DNA of 7,487 nt. It comes from Nitrososphaera sp. GTDB lineage: Archaea > Thermoproteota > Nitrososphaeria > Nitrososphaerales > Nitrososphaeraceae. The first letter of the stretch is position 1. Each line of letters opens with the position of its first letter. The notes below the pieces were generated by a model that saw only the letters and a list, made by a program, of their open reading frames with translations, ran no database searches and had not been told where the DNA came from. Of the stretch, positions 1 through 6,700 are shown one piece after another. The stretch covers positions 1 through 7,487 of the forward strand of contig JAKEIF010000153.1 of assembly GCA_022545875.1 (NCBI GenBank), written 5' to 3'. The position numbers and the translations under genes were made by a program.

Positions 1-2
1 CA

Positions 3-368
3 ATGGGCCCTGTGGAACACTGCAAGGATATAGTGGAACTTGACAAGAGCATCCTGCTGGCTGCAGTAATCGAGAATGCGAATCTATTAGGGTCGTATTT
101 CAAAAAGCCCATGGTCCCGCCAAACGAGCAGAAATTCAAAGTCCTTCGGATCCAGACCGAGTTGATGGTATCCATGGCAAAGAACAATGAGGATTTTTTT
201 GGCGAGCTCTCTTATCTGATGTTTCACAGCAGGCTTTTGGATGTCTTTTTATTTCCCGTCGGCAAGAGCCGCAAGCTTAAACTTCTCGCTGCTGCGGTGA
301 AGCGTCCATACGATCATGATCAGATTGCAAAAAAGATCCTGGTCAAGGTTTCAAAGATGAAGGAATAA
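3..368 (+). CDS. Small protein of unknown function, possibly 5'-truncated
   Basis: An open frame of 121 codons from an ATG at base 3 to TAA at 366-368. Only two bases precede the ATG, so it is impossible to tell whether this is the true start or an internal methionine of a longer gene; no ribosome binding site can be seen. The product is soluble and mostly helical in appearance, rich in Lys and Leu, with no signal peptide or membrane segment. Its pattern (C7, then I-x-x-L-D-x-S-I at residues 10-17, a following A-x-V helix, and a later L-x-V-F-x-F-P near residues 79-86) reminds me of a family of small uncharacterised thaumarchaeal proteins (DUF6659-like), but this is from memory and weak. No function is assigned. 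It is followed by 86 non-coding bases before the cupredoxin gene, which has its own promoter. Confidence 0.6.
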   Translation: MGPVEHCKDIVELDKSILLAAVIENANLLGSYFKKPMVPPNEQKFKVLRIQTELMVSMAKNNEDFFGELSYLMFHSRLLDVFLFPVGKSRKLKLLAAAVKRPYDHDQIAKKILVKVSKMKE

Positions 369-393
369 CGATCGCACGTTGTAAGAAAATTCC

Positions 394-417
394 GAACAAG
401 TTCAGCAAAAGTTGTTC
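394..417. repeat. Short inverted repeat upstream of cupredoxin promoter
   Basis: GAACAA at 394-399 is the exact reverse complement of TTGTTC at 412-417, with 12 bases between. The left arm is also part of a smaller palindrome, GAAC-AA-GTTC (394-403). It lies after the stop of the first gene and ends 8 bases before the TATA-like box at 426. It could be an operator for the cupredoxin gene, a weak RNA hairpin at the end of the upstream transcript, or chance; six-base arms are not strong evidence. Confidence 0.25.
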
Positions 418-425
418 TAGACCCC

Positions 426-434
426 ATAAATAAA
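426..434 (+). promoter_or_regulatory. TATA box for the cupredoxin gene (leaderless transcript)
   Basis: The AT-rich ATAAATAAA lies in a less AT-rich context, and its centre is about 25 bases upstream of the ATG at 455. Archaeal transcription starts roughly 25-27 bases downstream of the TATA centre, so the predicted transcript begins at or next to the start codon. No Shine-Dalgarno sequence precedes the ATG, which fits leaderless translation. Confidence 0.6.
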
Positions 435-454
435 GAAAAGCAAGCATCTCATCA

Positions 455-1420
455 ATGATACCGATTGGTAGAATGACCGCTGTTTTGTTCACTATGGCTG
501 TGGCAGCAGCCGGCGTTACTATGCTGCCCATTTCAACGGCAGCCACGAGTGTTGACATGCGGCCTGAAGAGAGCATGCTAGACGATATAATGAATAAGCA
601 CAATAGCACGCAGACAGGAGATTCAGCCGCAGGGCCTGATGAAACGAGAATCGCAGCGAATACAGGGAGAGTGGTTACAAAGCAGGGGACAATGTCATCG
701 CCGGGAGCCCAAGCCGGGCCGTTCCAAGTAATCGACATCCTTCCGGCAAGGGAGGACGGCAGGGTCTATGTCGGCTGGATAACCTTTACCGCCACACAGC
801 CAGTCATGGTTGCACCATTTCAGACATATGGAGTCGCAAATGAAACGTTCGGGACAGAGTTTGGCGATCTCTTTGTATTCCCAGGAGGCCCTAACGGGAC
901 ACTCATCGCACCGGCGCTGATAGCTCCACAGTACGAAGAGCTGCCAGAATCCCAAATACCGATGCCGGAAACGTACTCTGCGGCCGTTCCTTTTGCAGGT
1001 AACGGGCTGGCAGTTGGAAACCTTAACGGCGAAAGCTTCCTCATATCATACACCTTGCATGCAGTGACATATGCCCCCGAGGTCACAAACAACGTGGACA
1101 GCGCGATTACAAACCAGACAGAGGTTAATGGAACTCGGGTGTCCATAGTGCCCGGCGCCGCGTTTCTCAACGACACTGCGTTCGATCCAAACCCCGTGAC
1201 GGTACAAGTCGGAGAGAATGTAACCTGGGTCAACGACGATCCGGATCCGCATACCGTGACATCCGGAAGCATCGGTGCCCCTGATGCAGGAGAGGAATTT
1301 GACTCTGGCTACATGGGACCAAATAGGGCATTTTCGCACAGGTTCGATGCGGCAGGAGAATACGACTACTTCTGCATAATCCATCCCAACATGGTTGGAA
1401 CCGTCGTGGTGGAGGAGTAA
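455..1420 (+). CDS. Secreted blue (type 1) copper protein, plastocyanin/amicyanin-like, with extra N-terminal domain
   Basis: A 321-residue exported electron-transfer-type cupredoxin. Residues 1-30 form a signal peptide (Arg6, hydrophobic core 8-25, likely cleavage in STAATS near 29-31). Residues about 88-208 form a beta-rich domain I do not recognise, and residues about 228-321 form the cupredoxin fold. The copper ligands are visible: His266 in DPHTV, then Cys307, His310 and Met313 in YFCIIHPNM. The C-x2-H-x2-M spacing is that of amicyanin, shorter than the plastocyanin loop. Seven N-x-S/T sequons (N50, N129, N147, N220, N225, N239, N255) fit an exported, possibly glycosylated protein. There is no lipobox and no C-terminal anchor, so it is soluble outside the membrane or held by an uncleaved signal. 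Known: Thaumarchaeota use many such copper proteins as mobile electron carriers in place of cytochrome c. Inferred: a redox carrier; the partner is unknown. The ATG at 455 fits the TATA spacing; an in-frame ATG at 473 (Met7) would lose Arg6 and is less likely. Confidence 0.9.
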   Translation: MIPIGRMTAVLFTMAVAAAGVTMLPISTAATSVDMRPEESMLDDIMNKHNSTQTGDSAAGPDETRIAANTGRVVTKQGTMSSPGAQAGPFQVIDILPAREDGRVYVGWITFTATQPVMVAPFQTYGVANETFGTEFGDLFVFPGGPNGTLIAPALIAPQYEELPESQIPMPETYSAAVPFAGNGLAVGNLNGESFLISYTLHAVTYAPEVTNNVDSAITNQTEVNGTRVSIVPGAAFLNDTAFDPNPVTVQVGENVTWVNDDPDPHTVTSGSIGAPDAGEEFDSGYMGPNRAFSHRFDAAGEYDYFCIIHPNMVGTVVVEE

Positions 1421-1430
1421 AGCCTCCCCA

Positions 1431-1436
1431 CTTTTC
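1431..1436 (+). terminator. Possible T-tract end of the cupredoxin transcript
   Basis: CTTTTC, a run of four T on the plus strand, begins 10 bases after the cupredoxin stop and touches the stop codon of the convergent antiporter gene. Archaeal RNA polymerase terminates at T-rich tracts, so this is the only local candidate, but four T is short and no hairpin precedes it. Confidence 0.25.
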
Positions 1437-2539
1437 TATCCAATAAAAAAGAATCCGATTGCGATTATGACATATACTGCAGTGAGCATGACCCCTTCAA
1501 ACCAGTTGCTCTTTCCATCATGAACGATGAGGTTCAGAATTATTGCTCCCAAAAAGATCACCGCTAACTCAAAGAGCGTAAAGACCAGGGTGAAAGGCTG
1601 TCCAAGCGCGATCCCGGCAAATACCAGGATGGGCACTACGAACAGCGCGATCTGCGTTCCAGAGCCGGCCGCGATGCCTATTGAAAGCTCCATCTTGCCC
1701 TTTCTTGCAAGTAGTATAGCGCTGCTGTGTTCTGCGGCATTTCCCACGATGCCCACGATGATTGCTCCAACAAAAAGCTCACCAAAGCCGAGTTGTTCTC
1801 CCGTGGCCTCTACCGAGCCCACTAGGATCTCGCTAACAAGGATGACGCCGCCCATGCTGGCTGCCAGCAAGAGAAACGCCTTTTTCTTGCTCCAGTGCGA
1901 CGCGTGAACCTCTTCCTTGTGCCCGTCAGCTGTTTCAGAGTCAGCATGGCTAAACAGGTGTTTATGAGTAAAGAACGTAAAGATAATTCCCAGGACATAG
2001 ACCAAGAGCAGGATCACTGCCAGTGAATCGCTCAGCAGCTGGATGCCTTCATCGTTTCCAGATCCTGGGAGCATGGTGAACGCAACAATCGTTGGCACTG
2101 CCAGTCCTACGATAGCGAGGAGGAGCATTGATGATTGAAAGCCGACATTTTCTCTGTTGAATCGCTGCTCCTTGAACTTGAAACCGCCCGTGAGGACGCT
2201 TAACCCAAAAATCAAAAGTATGTTGCCAATTATCGCGCCTGTAATCGAAGCCTTGACAAGGTCAATAAGGCCTGCGCTTATCGCCACCAACGCGATGATT
2301 ATTTCAGCAGCGTTGCCAAAGGTTACGTTGAGCAATGACCCTGTAGTTGCGCCGTAATGCACTGCGAGGTGTTCCGTGGAATCGCCTATCAACTTTGCAA
2401 GAGGTATGAGAGCGATTGCGGCAATTACGAACAGGACGATATGATCGGCATGCGCAAATTCCAGCGCAACGGCTATCGGCACAAATATGAGCAGAAAGAA
2501 TATCGCCGATGACTTTGACAACTTGATTGAGCTGAGCAA
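1436..2539 (-). CDS. Ca2+/H+ (cation/proton) antiporter, CAX family
   Basis: A 367-residue polytopic membrane protein with about eleven hydrophobic helices. It belongs to the CaCA superfamily, CAX branch (as YfkE and Vcx1), which exports Ca2+ or similar cations in exchange for protons. The two pseudo-symmetric alpha repeats are clear: GNAAEI at residues 75-80 and GNAAEH at 266-271, with the conserved ion-binding glutamates E79 and E270. The halves are joined by a hydrophilic loop (about 191-220) with six His (192, 194, 198, 207, 212, 215) and several Asp/Glu, followed by three Lys. The length is normal and the gene looks intact. The chosen start is a TTG (complement of 2537-2539) just before the first helix; the frame stays open upstream but contains no ATG or GTG, and no Shine-Dalgarno is visible. 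An ATG at 2565-2567 on this strand is in a different frame. It is convergent with the cupredoxin gene (15-base gap) and divergent from the PHP gene. Cation specificity cannot be read from sequence. Confidence 0.9.
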   Translation of the reverse strand: MLSSIKLSKSSAIFFLLIFVPIAVALEFAHADHIVLFVIAAIALIPLAKLIGDSTEHLAVHYGATTGSLLNVTFGNAAEIIIALVAISAGLIDLVKASITGAIIGNILLIFGLSVLTGGFKFKEQRFNRENVGFQSSMLLLAIVGLAVPTIVAFTMLPGSGNDEGIQLLSDSLAVILLLVYVLGIIFTFFTHKHLFSHADSETADGHKEEVHASHWSKKKAFLLLAASMGGVILVSEILVGSVEATGEQLGFGELFVGAIIVGIVGNAAEHSSAILLARKGKMELSIGIAAGSGTQIALFVVPILVFAGIALGQPFTLVFTLFELAVIFLGAIILNLIVHDGKSNWFEGVMLTAVYVIIAIGFFFIG

Positions 2540-2600
2540 GCCGGAATTGGAAGAAAATGAGCGGCATGCTTTAATTGTTTTGAGGGCGAGTCTTAGAGTG

Positions 2601-2608
2601 CTTATATC
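2601..2608 (-). promoter_or_regulatory. TATA-like box, probably for the antiporter gene
   Basis: On the minus strand this reads GATATAAG (complement of CTTATATC). The predicted start of transcription is near 2579, leaving an untranslated leader of about 40 bases before the TTG at 2539. The site also reads as TATA-like on the plus strand, but the box at 2640 is better placed for the PHP gene. A second AT-rich stretch (2570-2576, minus strand AATTAAA) is an alternative. Confidence 0.4.
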
Positions 2609-2639
2609 GCAGTTAGTGTAAAAAAACCAGACTTACAGC

Positions 2640-2646
2640 TATATAT
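2640..2646 (+). promoter_or_regulatory. TATA box for the PHP-domain gene
   Basis: TATATAT is centred at 2643, predicting a transcript start near 2669 and a leader of about 22 bases. That leader contains the Shine-Dalgarno-like site at 2681, so this gene, unlike its neighbours, appears to be translated from a leadered mRNA. Confidence 0.55.
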
Positions 2647-2680
2647 GGGCGAGCCGCATACCAGCTTCTTGGCGCTGACC

Positions 2681-2685
2681 AAGGA
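2681..2685 (+). promoter_or_regulatory. Shine-Dalgarno-like site, PHP gene
   Basis: AAGGA ends 5 bases before the ATG at 2691 and supports that start. It is the clearest ribosome binding site in the window. Confidence 0.45.
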
Positions 2686-2690
2686 AAAAT

Positions 2691-3617
2691 ATGACTAAAC
2701 TCCTAAACGCAGAGCTTCATTGTCACAACCTTTACTCAAACTACCAGAATTCTTCGGCCAGGCTTCCCTTTGACTGTGGCATTAGCATTGAGGATCAGCT
2801 AGACGCAGCCCTGCAGAAGGGGATTGAGGTGTTGTTTGTTACTAACCACAACACACTCGACGGCTACGAACAGATCCTTGCGTACAAAAACGACCACGCC
2901 AAATTTAATTCGATAAAGATCTACCCAGCTGAGGAGATTACGATAGATAATCAGGGCCACGTGTTGGCGTACGGGCTCCACAGGAGGATCAGGCCAGGAA
3001 TGACTCTTGAAGAGACCCTCGACGAAATAAAGAGGCAAGACGCAATTTCTTGCGCCGCCCATCCGTTTGCAGTGACAAACGGGATAAGAGAGAGGGCAGA
3101 GATGTGCGACATGATGGAGTCGTTTAACAGCAACAACGTTGATCGATTTTCAAACATTATTGCAGAGCGCTTCGCCAAGGAGCACAATGTGAAGTCTATT
3201 GCAGGAAGCGACGCTCATGTGCTTTCTACAAAGGGCAAGTGTGTAAACTCGATCGAGTCAGAGAACGACCTTGACTCTGTTTTGACTGCAATGCGCAGGG
3301 GCAGAATCGAGACGACAAGCAAGGACTATGCGACAAAGGACCAAGTGTTTGAACACGCATTTTATATTATTTCAAGTTCAAGGGATCTGTTACTAGACTA
3401 CGCCCTTCATCACCATCCCAGGGCTTACTCTGCATCAAGGTGGGCTCTCAACTCGTTTACCTCAAACCCAAATAGCAAGACATGGCGATCCCTTGCCAGC
3501 CTTATCCTGTTTCTTACAAAGAGGGCATCGGAAAAGGTAAACATAAAGGGTTATGATCCCAAGATCTTCTCTCAGAGGCCATGGAAGAAGCTGATAGCAC
3601 TCAGCCTCATTCCGTAG
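2691..3617 (+). CDS. PHP-domain metal-dependent phosphoesterase family protein
   Basis: A 308-residue cytoplasmic protein without signal or membrane segments. Residues about 6-210 are a PHP (polymerase and histidinol phosphatase) TIM-like barrel of the COG0613 type. Metal-binding motifs in order: HCH (H10, H12); TNHNT (H53); EEIT (E81/E82) with H90 following; AAHPF (H124); GSDAH (D174, H176). Two positions that are usually Asp are Asn here: motif I reads HCHNLYSN (N17) and motif II TNHNT (N52 rather than the D of TDH). SFNSNN at 144-149 leads into the PHP-associated segment. The rest (about 212-308) is a helical extension I do not recognise, with HHHP at 240-243. Known family members hydrolyse phosphomonoesters, oligonucleotides or RNA 5' ends with two or three metals; the substrate here is unknown. 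A TATA box and Shine-Dalgarno site support the ATG at 2691. It is divergent from the antiporter and probably a single-gene transcript. Confidence 0.85.
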   Translation: MTKLLNAELHCHNLYSNYQNSSARLPFDCGISIEDQLDAALQKGIEVLFVTNHNTLDGYEQILAYKNDHAKFNSIKIYPAEEITIDNQGHVLAYGLHRRIRPGMTLEETLDEIKRQDAISCAAHPFAVTNGIRERAEMCDMMESFNSNNVDRFSNIIAERFAKEHNVKSIAGSDAHVLSTKGKCVNSIESENDLDSVLTAMRRGRIETTSKDYATKDQVFEHAFYIISSSRDLLLDYALHHHPRAYSASRWALNSFTSNPNSKTWRSLASLILFLTKRASEKVNIKGYDPKIFSQRPWKKLIALSLIP

Positions 3618-3674
3618 CGATCAAAGTTCTGTAACAGGGCGTCAGAAAGTTCAATACGGTACCTGTTCGATAAT

Positions 3675-3684
3675 CATATATAAG
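3675..3684 (+). promoter_or_regulatory. TATA box for the large surface protein gene
   Basis: CATATATAAG is the strongest TATA match in the 125-base gap after the PHP gene. Its centre at about 3680 predicts a transcript start near 3706, 37 bases before the ATG at 3743 and immediately next to an in-frame CTG at 3707 (see findings). Confidence 0.65.
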
Positions 3685-3742
3685 ACGAATTGAGAATGTT
3701 ACCTCTCTGAGACACAGGACCTTAATTGGGTTCAGAGTTTTC

Positions 3743-6700
3743 ATGTTGGTTGTCATTGCCCATGCTGTCATTTCGACTCTCTACATAACAGGATATCAGC
3801 ATGTCTATTCACAGACTCCACCATCGGCCCTGTTTGTAGGCCCCCCGGATTCCCTGATTGTCGAGATGCTCGAAGATGAAGGATACTCGGTTACATTGAA
3901 TTCGACAATACCTTCCGAGTTGGATTCGTATAACGTCGTGGTCCTAGAGGGGAACCTTGGCTCGCCGGACTTGGACGGCTTGGAAGATTATGTCGAAGAT
4001 GGCGGCGGCCTGGTTTACCTATCTGGAGCAGCAGAGTCACTGGATCTTGCGTCCAACTATGATTGGTTAGGCGCGCATTCTGTTGCATTCTCTGGCTTGG
4101 GAGAAAATGCGACTGTGAGTATTGGCGATCCGCTTGGTTCGGGCTTGCTTGCCAACGACCCTCTGATGCTCCAGGCGCCGGAACAATCAGGGGCCATAGG
4201 AGTAAGCAACCTTGAAGGCGGAGCGGTGGTCTTGGCGCAATACACTAACGGCAATGCGTTTGCGTATAGCTATGAGCCAGGCGGAAAGGTCTACTTTCAC
4301 GCATATGCCGACGCGGGAATTGGCGATGATATAGTGCAAGACAATGTGGAGGAGCTCCTGATTTCAGGAATCATCTGGTCCACATCCACATCAGAGCCTA
4401 GTCCGGAAGCAGATGTGCTGCCGCTTGACACTTCAATTGATACGGGAAACAACAAGCCATCCGGGAGCATTGACATTGTTTTTTCACAGTCAGGTCCTGA
4501 CTCTGAAGTGGTCTCTGTTCCGACAGATCCGACGCAGTCAATCTTTGTTACTGCTGACGCAGGGCTTGTAAATCCGATTTTGTATTTTGAAGCGGATGGC
4601 CAAGTATACCAATACCGCGTGCAGATCGACAAGGGTACGCTCCTCACTTTTCCTTCGGCTCTGAACATGACAAGTGCGAGGTTTGAAGTAGACAACTGGC
4701 TAAGTGGCATGGGAAGGGTAGGATATGTTACTTTGAGAAACCCGCCCGCCTGTAGTGTCCCTGCAGGGGCAGCAGTTACAAACCCCGGCTCGATTCCTGC
4801 AGACGCTGTCGCAGTAGGTTCAACGGATTTCCTTGACTCAATCAACATTGCTAGCCCTCCTGTCCCGGTGACCTCCATAGTTGTGGGCTTTGATAACGAG
4901 CAAAGCGGATACCTCTTGAGCTTTGGAACCACAGAAGGGCAGTTTACGTGTCCCATTCAGTCTGAAGTAATAGAGGTTTCTTTTGACGAGCCTACGCTTG
5001 TCTCCGACGTAGCGGTCGAAAATGATGGCCCCTGGGGCGTTATCGGCTATATTGAAAATCTTGGTGACGCGACGATATACGCAAGGTTCACGCTGCCAAA
5101 AGAAACCGTGCTTCCAGCTGGATTCAACGTAGAGACGGGAACAGCTGCGCCAAGTCAAGTCCACAGCGCGGGTTTTTCACTCGATCAACCAGAGGTCTCT
5201 GCGCTGACCGGGCCTACAAAAAAGATATCCGCTTTGTGGATTTCCGCGGACGGAGACATGGTCGAGCCGTACGTCTACTTTACAGACGGTGAGAATTGGT
5301 ATTCGATTGCGATCGAACAGACGACCGGGTCGCTCTTTCATTTCCCATCCAGCATCGAAGTCGAAGAGATCTATGCGTCGGCCAACTCTGGCCAGTCAGG
5401 GTCTATCACGGTCGGGTATGTTTACCCCATACTAGCAAAGGCTCGCGCGGGTTCAGATCAGTCAGTCCAGGAGGAACAGGCAGTGTACCTTGACGGCAGG
5501 GCAAGTACCGGGCAAGGAGCGATAGCATTCAAGTGGACACAGATTGAGGGCCCCAGCGTTGAACTGCAAAATGCGAATACTGCCACGCCGTCCTTTGGTG
5601 CCCCGGAAGTCGACGAGCTTGGCGCGCGCCTTTCCTTCAGGCTACTAGTCACGGATTTCGAAGGCGCCGAGTCGTCCGACATTGTGGTAATCAATATCAA
5701 GAACGAAAAGGTCCCCAACAACATTCCCCCGGTGATAGGGGCGATCCCTGTTGCCTCCGTCGACGAAGGAGCCCATGTTGTTCTAGCAGCCTCTGCGTTT
5801 GACCCCGACGGGGACACGTTGAAGTACACTTGGGCTCAGACAAGCGGCCCAACAGCGAACCTGTCTGGAGACAAAACTGCTACGCTTTCGTTTGGCGCAC
5901 CGGAGATCTCTGAGGATTCAGTCCTCACTTTTCAAATCAAAGTAGCCGACGGCCACGGTCACTCGACGACAAAGGATGTGCTCGTGACAATAATCAACCT
6001 TCCGGAAGAGATCGTTATGACAGAACCTGTAATTTCTGGTGGCGATGATCAGGTCGTTCTCGAAGGTTCGACCGTTTTTCTGACCGGCGGATATCAAGGA
6101 GATGCAATCGAAGACTTTCGGTGGGAACAGACAGGAGGAGTTACGGTCACCCTCGAAAAAGTTTCTCTTATGGAGGCGTCGTTTGTAGCTCCCGAAACAG
6201 ATGTAGACTCCTCAACTCTTACCTTCCGGTTCGGGTCGTATACAGAAGGGATCATTTCCCAGTGGGATGAAGTCTCTGTTACCGTCAACAATACGGCACA
6301 AGTTCAGATAAAAGACGAAGGAGGGCAAGTGGATCCGACGTTTGAGATAAGCGAGCCCACTTTCTCTGCTGTCGAGAGCATAGACGCCGAGCCTCCAAAA
6401 GAGATACACCGGCTTGGCATTCTTGGAGCAGGCGGAGCAATCAGCCCCAACCCGACGGCACCTGTAAGGGGCATCTGGATTAACGCAACTTCAGAGATGT
6501 CAGGACTCGAGCTTCACTTTAGTTCCTTGGGCCGAAAATATTCCCTAAACGCAGAATCCGACCGCGCCACGGCGTACGTTTTCGATCGCCAGATAGACAT
6601 TCAAAATGTCAACCTCACGGCGTCTTCGAATATTCCGCAGTTCGGTATTGGGTATTACTATGATCAGATTCCTTTGATACCGGTTCCAACTTCGGCTCCG

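Noticed and set aside
820..1272. 150-codon minus-strand open frame across the cupredoxin gene
   Set aside because: It is antisense to a clear copper protein with all ligands; no domain or promoter supports it.
2304..2567. Minus-strand ATG frame of 87 codons overlapping the start of the antiporter, considered as its true N-terminus via a frameshift
   Set aside because: Its product becomes Arg/Cys-rich without hydrophobic helices, while the TTG-started frame gives a complete CAX protein from its first helix; no frameshift is needed.
3633..3667. Inverted repeat AACAGG ... CCTGTT upstream of the surface protein promoter
   Set aside because: The arms are only six bases with 23 bases between, and neither flank extends the pairing; chance is a sufficient explanation.
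4297..4956. 219-codon open frame on the minus strand inside the surface protein gene
   Set aside because: It lies wholly antisense to the repeat units, its product is Ser/Pro-rich with no recognisable domain, and the plus strand encodes a coherent exported protein there.
5296..5493. 65-codon plus-strand frame inside the surface protein gene
   Set aside because: It is an out-of-frame shadow of repeat unit 3, Arg-rich and without a domain or ribosome binding site.
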